Positions 25,561 to 35,048 of a stretch of 64,000 nt of DNA are shown piece after piece. A model generated the notes under the pieces. It was not told the DNA's origin and made no database searches. It saw nothing but the letters and a program-made list of their open reading frames with translations. Every line of letters begins with the position of its first letter. Position 1 is the first letter of the stretch. The stretch lies in NCBI GenBank assembly GCA_944392605.1, contig CALXXE010000008.1, positions 1 to 64,000 on the forward strand. Direction: 5' to 3'. The translations under genes and the position numbers were made by a program. Source of the DNA: an uncultured Clostridia bacterium. GTDB lineage: Bacteria; Bacillota; Clostridia; TANB77; CAG-508.

Positions 25561-27892
25561 ATCTTTTCCACCTTTCATTAATAGAGTTAATTCCTCCATC
25601 TATATTATCTGCTACAATTTTCAATATATCATAACTTTTATCAAAATACTCTAAAGCTCCGCTTTGTACAATTATTTTTCCATTATTATCTTTGCCTAAA
25701 TATATAACATTATCAACATCTAAATTGACTATAAACTGTGGATTATGAGTTATTAAAATAACTTGTCTATTCTGACTCATATTGTAAAAATCATCTAATA
25801 AATACTCCTTAATTGATTTTTGTGATACATCATCTTCTGGTTGATCTATAATATATATACCGTCCTTTTGAGTTTGTTCTGATAAAATGTCAAAATATAT
25901 TTTTGAATTAAAACCAGATGACAGTTCTTTTGTAATATCCTTATCATCAACACTATTTATTACTGGTTTATATTTAAAATCCGCATCAATTTTTTCATAT
26001 ATATTAGTTTTTAAGTTATCTAATTTTTCATAAAAATCTTCCCCCTCTATCTTATCCGAAATATTATCTTCTGTTAATCCATTTATATCTTTTACTCTTT
26101 TCCCTAATACTTTTTTTATTACTTTTATAATATAATCATTTGATATTTCTTCAATATCACATTTATATATAAATCTATATACCCCTACCCTGTTATATTC
26201 TATTGGTATTGCCTCATTATCTATATTAGGAATATATTCTCTCTCTTTTTGAGATTGTAAATATAAATTTACGATACTGTCCTCAAATGTTTCAATTGAA
26301 TTTTCATAATTTTCTATAACTTTTGTGTAATCTGTTTTTGTTTTTTGTAATTTTTTTGCTAATTTCCCTAAATAATCATTTACAATCTTTATTTTATTAT
26401 CTTGAAATTTCAATTTTTCTATTTCATTTTTATATTTTTCTATTAATAAATTATAAATATCTTTTTGCTCTATTAATAATTTAATATCTTCTACAAATAT
26501 GTTTTTATTCTTTATTAATTTATCTAATTTCAATATGATATCTTCAAATTCAGCTATAATATTATTCATATTTTTAATTTTATTTTTAAAATTCTTTTTA
26601 GTTTTTTGTATGTTTAAAGATTTTGCATTTTCTTCAAAAAATTTTATTGAAAAATTAGTTATTTTTTTTGCATTTTCTCTATAGGTATAACTATTTTTTA
26701 TTACTTGTATATATCTTGCCACTTCATCTTTTACTTTCGTTTTATATTTTTCTACATTTGGTATAGATGGGAAATATTCATTCAAAAAACCATTAACATT
26801 AAATGTTTTTTTCTCAAACATGTCCCTAACTGCTCCCTGTTTATCAAATCTATATATTTTATCAGAAGGGATAGCTGTATTAATCTGAATATTATTCTTA
26901 TTAAGATAATCTTCATACTTTTTTTCTATTTTCGTATCTTTTAGATTTTCATAATTAGTAAGTTTATGGATTAATAAAGACTTGCCTATTGAATTATCCC
27001 CTATTATTGCATTTATTCCTTTAGATAATGGAATCGATATTTCATTATTATTAATATACATTTTTATATTATCTATACTATTATCGCTACCTGAAAAGAA
27101 ACTATTTACTAACTTTATTCTTTTGGTATTTGTAATCGCCATTGCTAATCCTCTAAATGTAGGTAAGCACTTTAAATATGTGAATGAGAAATTTTCGTTT
27201 TCTATAGGGTAATCTTTCCATCTATGGCAATCACTACCAGTAATAAATCTTAAATCTTCGCTATTTAAACCATCTTTATTATTTTCAATGTAGTATTTAT
27301 TAAATATTTCATTTCTTTTATTTTTAAATTCGAATGACTCAAAATAGTCTAAAAAAACCAACTCGTTAAACTTATCTTTTCCTAAAGACATTACATCATT
27401 ATTTCTTGTATTCTTGCTTGATAAACTTTCTTTTTGATGAGCTATCATTACAACATTTAAATCTATTTGCTTTATAATATCTAAAAATTTTTCTTCAGAA
27501 AATGCTTTTTCTTCATCATATAATGGTTTATTGTTTTTAAGGTCAAATATGATTTTCTGTATATTACTTAATTTTTCTTCATCACAATCATCAAAAATTG
27601 TAATAATATGTATTACTTTTGAATCATATCTTACAGAAAATTCAACTGCTGGTAAAACTTTTTGTATTGTTCCTTTATTTTCTTGAAGTTTTAATTTTCT
27701 ATAAATATTTATATCAAAATTATCATGATCCGAAATCGCACACATATTGATTTGCCTATCATTTAACATTCTTATTAATACTCCTATATTTTCTATTGTA
27801 GAATCATCTACCTTCCCTGCTTCTTCCTTATGTTTAGATGCTACTGAATGAATATGGAAATCTACCTTTATTCCGTTTTCGACTACCTTCAT
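25544..27892 (-). CDS. PHP-domain SMC-like ATPase (TrlF-like)
   Basis: 782 residues. The N-terminal PHP phosphoesterase (about 1-230) has DFHIHSVAS (HxH), ISDHDNFD, the Glu in LPAVEFSV and TGSDCH. An ABC/SMC-type head has Walker A INAIIGDNSIGKSLLIHKL, a long coiled coil at about 400-560, and the second half of the head with Walker B-type IYIIDQPEDDVSQ and ITHNPQF. Such PHP-ATPases (TrlF family) are found in defence islands and are thought to cleave nucleic acid under ATPase control. The start at MKVVENG follows GGAGG. Confidence 0.8.
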   Translation of the reverse strand: MKVVENGIKVDFHIHSVASKHKEEAGKVDDSTIENIGVLIRMLNDRQINMCAISDHDNFDINIYRKLKLQENKGTIQKVLPAVEFSVRYDSKVIHIITIFDDCDEEKLSNIQKIIFDLKNNKPLYDEEKAFSEEKFLDIIKQIDLNVVMIAHQKESLSSKNTRNNDVMSLGKDKFNELVFLDYFESFEFKNKRNEIFNKYYIENNKDGLNSEDLRFITGSDCHRWKDYPIENENFSFTYLKCLPTFRGLAMAITNTKRIKLVNSFFSGSDNSIDNIKMYINNNEISIPLSKGINAIIGDNSIGKSLLIHKLTNYENLKDTKIEKKYEDYLNKNNIQINTAIPSDKIYRFDKQGAVRDMFEKKTFNVNGFLNEYFPSIPNVEKYKTKVKDEVARYIQVIKNSYTYRENAKKITNFSIKFFEENAKSLNIQKTKKNFKNKIKNMNNIIAEFEDIILKLDKLIKNKNIFVEDIKLLIEQKDIYNLLIEKYKNEIEKLKFQDNKIKIVNDYLGKLAKKLQKTKTDYTKVIENYENSIETFEDSIVNLYLQSQKEREYIPNIDNEAIPIEYNRVGVYRFIYKCDIEEISNDYIIKVIKKVLGKRVKDINGLTEDNISDKIEGEDFYEKLDNLKTNIYEKIDADFKYKPVINSVDDKDITKELSSGFNSKIYFDILSEQTQKDGIYIIDQPEDDVSQKSIKEYLLDDFYNMSQNRQVILITHNPQFIVNLDVDNVIYLGKDNNGKIIVQSGALEYFDKSYDILKIVADNIDGGINSINERWKRYEKNI

Positions 27893-27930
27893 TATTCTTC
27901 CTCCAATTACTTTATTCATATTTATTATAA

Positions 27931-27986
27931 AAAAACAAAATAATTAATAATCGTTACAATAATACAATTTTAATTATTTTGTTTTT
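27931..27986 (-). terminator. Long hairpin downstream of the 62-aa gene
   Basis: A 16-bp perfect inverted repeat (AAAAACAAAATAATTA with its complement at 27971-27986), T-rich on the minus strand. Probably ends the upstream small-gene transcript before the PHP-ATPase gene. Confidence 0.5.
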
Positions 27987-27993
27987 CTTTAGT

Positions 27994-28182
27994 TTATTTA
28001 AAATCTAATTTAACTTCACTACCATCATCTTTAACTTCAACAACTTTATCAAAATCTTTTGCACCTATATGTGAATAGTAATTTCCACCATCAATATAGC
28101 ATGATTCACATTTACAACATACTAAATTGTGTACACTTTTTGATTCTATTATATCACCACAAACTAAGCATTTTATTTTCAT
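27994..28182 (-). CDS. Small zinc-ribbon-like protein, 62 aa
   Basis: The start at MKIKCLVCGDIIESKS follows GGGGAATAACA. Two Cys pairs (CLVCG and CCKCESC) suggest a zinc ribbon; the middle YIDGGNYYSHIGAKDFDKV is very regular. Similar small proteins occur in many Clostridia accessory regions. Function unknown. Confidence 0.6.
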   Translation of the reverse strand: MKIKCLVCGDIIESKSVHNLVCCKCESCYIDGGNYYSHIGAKDFDKVVEVKDDGSEVKLDFK

Positions 28183-28245
28183 TGTTATTCCCCTATCACT
28201 CATTTGTAATTTTTAATATAAGCAAATATTTCTATGATTAATACT

Positions 28246-28875
28246 TTACACACTTTTATCATTGCTTATTTTACTTAAATTAGTATTTATTATTTTTTTT
28301 AATTTTAGTTTATCTTTTTCTAGCATCTCAAACACTTCTTTACTCGTATAAATAGAAACATCAAAAAAAGTAATTTTTTCACGCACATAGCGTTGATACA
28401 AATTTTTAAATTGAAAATAATTATGCATTATATCTTTTGTTGTAATACCATCAGAAAATAACCCAATAATATATGTTTCATTTGTAAAAGGTAATTCTTT
28501 CAAATTGTCTTCTACCTCATTTTGTAAACTATTAAAGTTGATCTTTGGAATTATATACTTTTCTAATAACTCACCGTCATCTAATGTATCTATTACTGTA
28601 TTGCAATGACTATATACTTCCTGTAACATTATATTTAGATTACTCAACTTATTTTTCTTTGTTATTTCTTCTTTTTCAATAGTCTTTTTATCCACTAACT
28701 TATATGTTACCATGAAAACAAAAATTACAACAATAGAGTTTACTATTATATTTAATATCTCTATATTTAAATTTTTAGTAATATTACTAAATATATTAAA
28801 ATAATCTAATGTTATGTATATACATATAATTATTAAAGCAATTATTCCATATTTATTAATTATTTTTCGTTCCAT
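28246..28875 (-). CDS. Two-TM membrane protein with cytoplasmic helical domain
   Basis: 209 residues: hydrophobic segments at about 11-30 and 43-62, then a helical, mainly charged domain. This shape (2 TM plus a soluble domain) is common among membrane effectors in defence modules, but no effector motif is visible. GGAGAGG precedes the ATG. It may belong with either the PHP-ATPase or the restriction system. Confidence 0.55.
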   Translation of the reverse strand: MERKIINKYGIIALIIICIYITLDYFNIFSNITKNLNIEILNIIVNSIVVIFVFMVTYKLVDKKTIEKEEITKKNKLSNLNIMLQEVYSHCNTVIDTLDDGELLEKYIIPKINFNSLQNEVEDNLKELPFTNETYIIGLFSDGITTKDIMHNYFQFKNLYQRYVREKITFFDVSIYTSKEVFEMLEKDKLKLKKIINTNLSKISNDKSV

Positions 28876-29022
28876 TTACCTCTCCTTTATTAAATAACAT
28901 ATACTGTTTTGATTGGTTATTTCAAATATTATAATTTTTTATCTATAATTTTTATGCTACATTTTTTATTCTTCTATTACTAATTATTCTCATATAGTTT
29001 ATCTTTTTATTACTTCCAATTA

Positions 29023-32000
29023 TTATTCAACCATTCCTTTACATTTCAATTCCGCTTGTCTTATAACAGTTTGTACTGCTTTTTCACTTTTGTTTGGTGG
29101 ATAATGATATTTTATAAGCAATTTCTTTATTTCAATTCTCATTCTAGCTCTAGCATCTTTTCTTACATCCCAGTCAATAGTCATATTCTTATTAACCGTT
29201 TCAACTAATTCTTTAGCTATCTGTACTAAAGTTTCATCTTTCATTAATTCCTTAACTTCTGGATCATCTCCCAATGCATCAAAGAAAGCTTTTTCTTCTG
29301 TAGATAGATTATATTCGTTTCCAGCTTTCATTTCGTTATCTATTTCCTTTTTTAAGTTGATTAATTCTTGTATAATTTTTTCTATATCTTCTACACTTGT
29401 TCTTTCATTATAAGTTGCCACTATTTTCTGAAATCTAGTAGAGAATTTTTCCATCATTACAACATTTTCTTTTCCAACTTGTTCTACATAGTCTTTTAAT
29501 GCTCTATTCAATATTTCTACAGCTATATTTTTCTTTTGCATTTTAGCAACTTTGTTTAATATGTCATCACTCAATATTGATAATTGATTACTATTATGCA
29601 CTTCACCAATTTGTAACATTTCGTCATCTTGTATAGCCCTTTCTAACATTTTTGCTACATTGTTATTTATTTCTTTTACATCAATTTTCCCACCTGATAG
29701 CTTTGATATAAACGAACGAACTGATACAAAGAATAATATTTCATCTTTTATTTCTTGTGATAATTCACCAGCACACAATGAATATAAGCTTTTTACATCA
29801 TAACTATATTTCATAAATCTTTTTTGTGTATCTTCGGTTTTTAATATCCAGTTGGCTCCTGCTGTTATTATTTCGTATTTATCGCTATCTGTTGTTGTTG
29901 CAAAGTGCCCATAGTAAAATCCTTTAAATAAATCTCTTATTAATTCTACTTTATCCATTAAGACTTTTACTATTTCTGTATTATCAATAATTTTACCTTG
30001 ATCTCTTTTTGTATATGTTTTTAATGCATCTAATAACCATCTCTTTAATCCTATATAATCAACTATTAGTCCACCTTTTTTGTCTTTATATACTCTATTT
30101 ACTCTTGCTATTGCTTGCATCAAATTATGTGCTTTCATAGGTTTATCAATATACATTGTTCCAAGTCCTGGTACATCAAATCCTGTAAGCCACATATCTA
30201 CTACTATTGCTATTTTAAATTCAGAGTTCATATCTTTAAATTCAACTTCTAATTTCTTCTTATCTTTCTTAGATCCTATTGCTTTTTGCATTTCTTCATC
30301 ATCTTTATTATTAGATGTTATTACCATATGTACTTTGTTTTTCCAGTTTGGTTTTAGTTCTAAAAAATTTTTATACATTGTGTATGCTGAATTTCTTGAA
30401 TAAGCTACCACCATTGCTTTGTTTGCAACTGATGTTTCTATTTGCTCATATTGTTTTATAATATCTTCTACTATCATTTGTAATCTATCTGGATCTTCTA
30501 TAATTTGAGACATCTTAGCCATTTCTTTTTTAGATTCATTAATTTTATATTCTTCTACATCTTCTTCTCTTTCAAGGTAATTATAATAGTCGTCTATTTC
30601 ATCCAGTATCTTTTGATTAAGTCCTACTCTTGCCATTCTTGCTTCATACATAATAGGAACTGTTGCACCATCCATTATAGCTTGTGTCATATCATACGTA
30701 TCAATTACATCTCCAAATACATTGCTGGTTGATTTATCTTTTGTTTCAACTGGTGTCCCTGTAAAACCAATATATGTAGCATGAGGAAAAGCTTCATGTA
30801 AATATTTGGCTGTTCCATACTTTTTATAAGCTTTCATTTTTTCTTTATCAAATTTAATTGTTGCATCTATTCCGTAATGGCTTCTATGTGCTTCATCTAC
30901 TAATACTAATATGTCATCTCTATTACTAAATAATCCTGTTTCTTCTTCAAACTTTTGTAAAGTTGTAAAGAATATTCCTCCAGATTTTCTATTGTCTAAT
31001 TTATCGTTTAAATCTTCTCTATTTTCTATTTGTACTGGATCTTGTTTTAAATAATTTGAACATTTTGTAAATGTTTCATATAATTGGTTGTCCAAATCAT
31101 TTCTATCTGTTACTACAACTATACTTGGGTTTCCTAATTTTTTAATCATATTTCCTGTATAGAATACCATTGAAAAGCTTTTTCCACTCCCCTGTGTATG
31201 CCATAATATTCCTGCTTTTCCTGTTTTATTCTCTATTGATATTTCTGTACTTTTTATCGCTTTCTTTACTCCAAAATATTGATGATATGCTGATAATATT
31301 TTACTATCATCACTCCATAAGATATAGTTGTTTATTATATCTAATAATCTATCTTTTCTAAGCATTCCGTAAAATAATGTTTTATGTGTAGGCATATTTT
31401 CTGTTACTTCATCATCTGCTTCTATCTTTTTCCATTCAGAAAATCTACTCCAAGGACTTGTTATAGTTCCTGCTCTTGCTTGTACGCCATCACTAACTAT
31501 CATAAATTGATTATAATAAAATAACGTTGGTATATGTACTTCTTGATATCCTTTTAATTGATTATATCCATCAATTAGTTTTACATCTTCTCTTACTGTA
31601 CTTTTTAACTCTACTACGATTAAGGGTAAACCATTTATAAATATAATTATATCTGGTCTTTTTTCACTATGTTCAATGATTGTATATTGATTTATTGATT
31701 TAAACGCATTATTGGAAATGTTATTAAAATCTACTATCCTTATTGTCTTATATCTTGTTTCTCCATTCTCATTAACTGGCACAGAAACACCTTCAAGCAA
31801 ATATTTTGTAAATTGCTTATTATTCAAAACAGTATTATTATGTTCAAGATTTTTTATTTGCCTCATCACTTCCGTCAATTCTTCTTCACTAACATTGCTA
31901 TTTATTTTTCTTATCGCTTCTTTTAAATCTTCTTCTAATATTACTTTTGAAAAGTCTGTTCTTTCCATTTCATATCCATTTATACATTCATATTCTAATT

Positions 32001-32049
32001 CTTCTAATATTTCCATTGTTATTTTTTCTAGAGTTTCTTCATTGAACAT
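29023..32049 (-). CDS. hsdR: Type I restriction enzyme R subunit
   Basis: 1008 residues. N-terminal PD-(D/E)xK nuclease (RPDIIIFINGLPLIVVELKS). SF2 motor: Walker A GILWHTQGSGKSFSM, motif II VDEAHRSHYG, motif III FTGTP, and IARVNRVYKDKKGGLIVDY (motif VI region). It translocates DNA and cuts it when HsdS sites are unmethylated. Length is normal. It is separated from hsdM/hsdS by two extra genes. Confidence 0.93.
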   Translation of the reverse strand: MFNEETLEKITMEILEELEYECINGYEMERTDFSKVILEEDLKEAIRKINSNVSEEELTEVMRQIKNLEHNNTVLNNKQFTKYLLEGVSVPVNENGETRYKTIRIVDFNNISNNAFKSINQYTIIEHSEKRPDIIIFINGLPLIVVELKSTVREDVKLIDGYNQLKGYQEVHIPTLFYYNQFMIVSDGVQARAGTITSPWSRFSEWKKIEADDEVTENMPTHKTLFYGMLRKDRLLDIINNYILWSDDSKILSAYHQYFGVKKAIKSTEISIENKTGKAGILWHTQGSGKSFSMVFYTGNMIKKLGNPSIVVVTDRNDLDNQLYETFTKCSNYLKQDPVQIENREDLNDKLDNRKSGGIFFTTLQKFEEETGLFSNRDDILVLVDEAHRSHYGIDATIKFDKEKMKAYKKYGTAKYLHEAFPHATYIGFTGTPVETKDKSTSNVFGDVIDTYDMTQAIMDGATVPIMYEARMARVGLNQKILDEIDDYYNYLEREEDVEEYKINESKKEMAKMSQIIEDPDRLQMIVEDIIKQYEQIETSVANKAMVVAYSRNSAYTMYKNFLELKPNWKNKVHMVITSNNKDDEEMQKAIGSKKDKKKLEVEFKDMNSEFKIAIVVDMWLTGFDVPGLGTMYIDKPMKAHNLMQAIARVNRVYKDKKGGLIVDYIGLKRWLLDALKTYTKRDQGKIIDNTEIVKVLMDKVELIRDLFKGFYYGHFATTTDSDKYEIITAGANWILKTEDTQKRFMKYSYDVKSLYSLCAGELSQEIKDEILFFVSVRSFISKLSGGKIDVKEINNNVAKMLERAIQDDEMLQIGEVHNSNQLSILSDDILNKVAKMQKKNIAVEILNRALKDYVEQVGKENVVMMEKFSTRFQKIVATYNERTSVEDIEKIIQELINLKKEIDNEMKAGNEYNLSTEEKAFFDALGDDPEVKELMKDETLVQIAKELVETVNKNMTIDWDVRKDARARMRIEIKKLLIKYHYPPNKSEKAVQTVIRQAELKCKGMVE

Positions 32050-32072
32050 AATCTATCCCCCTAAAATTCAAA

Positions 32073-32888
32073 TTAATCTTTATTTATTAATTCTTTTCTT
32101 TCATTCTTAATTTTGTTTATATCAACTGTCCTTATAGCATGTAACATCATTAAAAAACATTTATCATACCATTCTATTAATTCTGTTTCTTTAAAAGATT
32201 TAAATGGTTCTTCTTTAATTGGATGATTTACTCCCATTTTATTTACTACCATTCCTATCGAATCATCTAATCCTCTATCAAACGATTTTACATTAATCTT
32301 CTTCTCTATATACAAATCTAGCTTCTTTAGTATTTTTTTCTTTTCTTCTATGTTATCTTTAATTCTAAAATCATTATATTCTAATAATATACTAGCAATA
32401 TTTTCAGGTACCTCTGTTAAAACAGAATCTACATCGGCATTTCTTTTTGTTATTATATATTTTTCTTCATCTATTTTTTCTATTTTATAATTCATTTTTT
32501 CCAAAATTATAGGTATATTCTCTATTGCTGCTTCCGTTAATGGTTGAATAGTTACAGATTTTTCATTATCTAATAAAACAATCATATTAAAAATAAATTC
32601 AATATATCGTAAAAAAGTTTCTTCATCTATATAGAGTTTCAAATAGTCAATTGAATTTCCTTTTATCCCTATATGTTCTAAATACTCATCAACATCCAAA
32701 AAAGTATCTCTATATTTCCATTTTAAAAACACTATATTCTCTATTGCATTTATAAATGTAGTATATGTACTAGTATAATAATCTTCTCTTACTAATACTG
32801 CATTAGTATCTTCATGAAATACTTCTATAAATTTAGAAAATTCTTTTGGTATATTTAGTCTGTTTTCTATTTCGAAAATGCTTTTCAT
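32073..32888 (-). CDS. Hypothetical protein inside the type I RM operon, 271 aa
   Basis: A largely helical, charged soluble protein (MKSIFEIENRLNIPKEFSKF). No known motif recognised. It lies between the AbiH-like gene and hsdR with short gaps, so it is probably co-expressed. It may be a C-terminal AbiJ/abortive-infection-type protein or a regulator of the pair; not resolvable from sequence. Confidence 0.6.
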   Translation of the reverse strand: MKSIFEIENRLNIPKEFSKFIEVFHEDTNAVLVREDYYTSTYTTFINAIENIVFLKWKYRDTFLDVDEYLEHIGIKGNSIDYLKLYIDEETFLRYIEFIFNMIVLLDNEKSVTIQPLTEAAIENIPIILEKMNYKIEKIDEEKYIITKRNADVDSVLTEVPENIASILLEYNDFRIKDNIEEKKKILKKLDLYIEKKINVKSFDRGLDDSIGMVVNKMGVNHPIKEEPFKSFKETELIEWYDKCFLMMLHAIRTVDINKIKNERKELINKD

Positions 32889-32929
32889 ATAAATTTCCTC
32901 TCTTCCTATAACAATTTATATAATAAAAT

Positions 32930-33823
32930 TTAATTATTTAAAAATTCTCCTGAATCAATAAAACAACTTTTGATTCCATAACTCATCCATTTATTAATTT
33001 CACTATCATTTAATTTGTATACGTAAATATTTTTATTTTTTATATTCTTTATTTTATCTATTATAGCTTCGTCCCCATAAGGTGACATACCAAATACATC
33101 GATATTTTTTAAGTGCTCCAAGTCCTTATAAATATCTCTTCCTCTATATGGGAATAAATCGTCTGCAGGATATAAATTATCTCCTGGATACAAACCTTCG
33201 ACAATATAGTTGTATTTATTAATGATATTATTAATTGGCATAAAGATAACATCTTTAAAATCAATTTTTATATAATCATTTGTTTTAAACTTGCGATATT
33301 CAGCGTCATTGCTTAACACTCTTGACCCAATATCACAATATGAATTTATATATTTTTTAAAATTACCATGTAAATAGTTTAAATTTTCGCTTTTATCCCA
33401 ATCCTCAATATAATTTAATGTATATACATTATCATATTTTGTTGTTATTTTATTTATATATTCATCAGTTATTTTTGGAATTAGAAATACATTTTCTTTA
33501 AAAAATATTGATTTTATTGCAATCTCTCCTAATATTTCAGCTAATCTATAACTATCATTCCAAGTAAATTCTTTTTTTAGTATTATTTCATTATAAATAT
33601 ATTGAAAGACTTTTCCTGCATTCTCTTCAATTCCCTCTTTAGGACATAATTGTTTAATTAGATTTTCCAAATTCATTTCATTTCGATCAACTAACCTATT
33701 AATTACATTCCAATAATCCGTTAAATTTTTTATAAATCTATCATATATCTCATTTGGTTTCAAAAATGAATTTTCTTTGTAATTCGTTAAATTTAATCCG
33801 TTTCCTATTAATAAATTTCTCAT
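32930..33823 (-). CDS. AbiH-like abortive infection protein
   Basis: 297 residues. NLLIGNGLNLTNYK at the start, TLNYIEDWD with LNYLHGNFKKY in the middle, and IDVFGMSPYGDEAIIDKI near the end are the three motifs of the AbiH family (NG-x-DL, LHG, G-S...D). The family causes abortive infection; its chemistry is not firmly known. Located inside the hsd operon directly after hsdS. Confidence 0.72.
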   Translation of the reverse strand: MRNLLIGNGLNLTNYKENSFLKPNEIYDRFIKNLTDYWNVINRLVDRNEMNLENLIKQLCPKEGIEENAGKVFQYIYNEIILKKEFTWNDSYRLAEILGEIAIKSIFFKENVFLIPKITDEYINKITTKYDNVYTLNYIEDWDKSENLNYLHGNFKKYINSYCDIGSRVLSNDAEYRKFKTNDYIKIDFKDVIFMPINNIINKYNYIVEGLYPGDNLYPADDLFPYRGRDIYKDLEHLKNIDVFGMSPYGDEAIIDKIKNIKNKNIYVYKLNDSEINKWMSYGIKSCFIDSGEFLNN

Positions 33824-33833
33824 TTTTCTCCTT

Positions 33834-35048
33834 TTAACATTTTATTTTATCTAAATCTATTTCACCATTCATTAACTTTGCTACTAATATATCTCTTAAT
33901 TGTTCTAAGTTTGTATTTTCTTCTGAATTACTCACCATTATATTATTTATATTATAAAATAATGAATTAAAAATATTATTCTCATTTTCACTTAGTATAT
34001 TTATTTCTTCATTTTCTAATAAACTATTTAAATCTAGATTTTTAATTCCTGTTGTTCCATTTTCATATAAAAACATTATATTTTTATTATACAAATATCT
34101 TAAATTCATATAAAAAGCTGCTAAATACTTCTTATCTTTTAGTCTTATTGCTTTACAAAAATTAGTACATATCACGGGTAATTTAAAAGATTGTTCTAAT
34201 ATAGGTGTAATATACACACTTCTTCCTGTAGACTGTGTTGGACTTCCTCCTGAAATTTCAATTACAATTTCATTTCCTGTTAATCTTTTTTTTCTTAAAT
34301 TTTTTTCTAATATGAATCTATTGGGTGTTTTCCTCTTATTACCTTTATCCATTTCAGGAATATCTGCTCCTCTAATACAAATAACTTCTTGATTATAATT
34401 TCCAGTCGGTTTGTCCTTTCCCCAATCTCCACCTACGGTTTCTTCTATCAATGTATTCATTTTGCATAAATGTTTTTTAGAATTATTAATGTATTTTTCT
34501 TTATAATATGTTTCTATAATTTCATACAAATTATTATTTATTTGATTATTTAATTCTATTTTTTTATCTATATTTGATAATATTACAGCTATTTTTTCTT
34601 GAATTTCTATTGCTGGTAATGGTATATCTAATTCTTCTAAATCTTCTTTTGTTATTGATGGATAAGCACTTGTTGATGTTTCAGCTATAGCCTGCAATTT
34701 TTTAGTGTTTGATGGTAATGTTATGTATGCATATAAATACTCTGGCAAAATCTCTTTTTTGCATCTTAATACTACAAACCCTGTTGATACTACCATATTT
34801 TTTAACGTTTTTCTTAATATTCCATAATGACATAGGTTAGGTCTTACTGTTGAATAAATAATATCATTTTTTCTAACTATTCTCTTTGCCCTACTTGGTG
34901 CATCATTTAACTTTAATTCTATAATATTATCTATCCTCCCCTCAGTTATATTGGATGTGTCTAGATAATTAATTGTGCATTCTTTGTAGTTCTTATTAAT
35001 ATTTTCACTATTCATTTCTACCAAATCTTTTAATTTTTTATATTCCAT
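33834..35048 (-). CDS. hsdS: Type I restriction specificity subunit
   Basis: 404 residues with two target recognition domains: the first ends in GFVVLRCKKEILPEYLYAY and TSTSAYPSITKEDLEELDIP, followed by the central helix (EIQEKIAVILSNIDKKIELN); a second, more divergent half ends in LEQLRDILVAKLMNGEIDL. It sets the DNA sequence for HsdM and HsdR. The start at MEYKKLKD (35048) follows GGAGG and overlaps hsdM by 11 bases. Confidence 0.9.
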   Translation of the reverse strand: MEYKKLKDLVEMNSENINKNYKECTINYLDTSNITEGRIDNIIELKLNDAPSRAKRIVRKNDIIYSTVRPNLCHYGILRKTLKNMVVSTGFVVLRCKKEILPEYLYAYITLPSNTKKLQAIAETSTSAYPSITKEDLEELDIPLPAIEIQEKIAVILSNIDKKIELNNQINNNLYEIIETYYKEKYINNSKKHLCKMNTLIEETVGGDWGKDKPTGNYNQEVICIRGADIPEMDKGNKRKTPNRFILEKNLRKKRLTGNEIVIEISGGSPTQSTGRSVYITPILEQSFKLPVICTNFCKAIRLKDKKYLAAFYMNLRYLYNKNIMFLYENGTTGIKNLDLNSLLENEEINILSENENNIFNSLFYNINNIMVSNSEENTNLEQLRDILVAKLMNGEIDLDKIKC

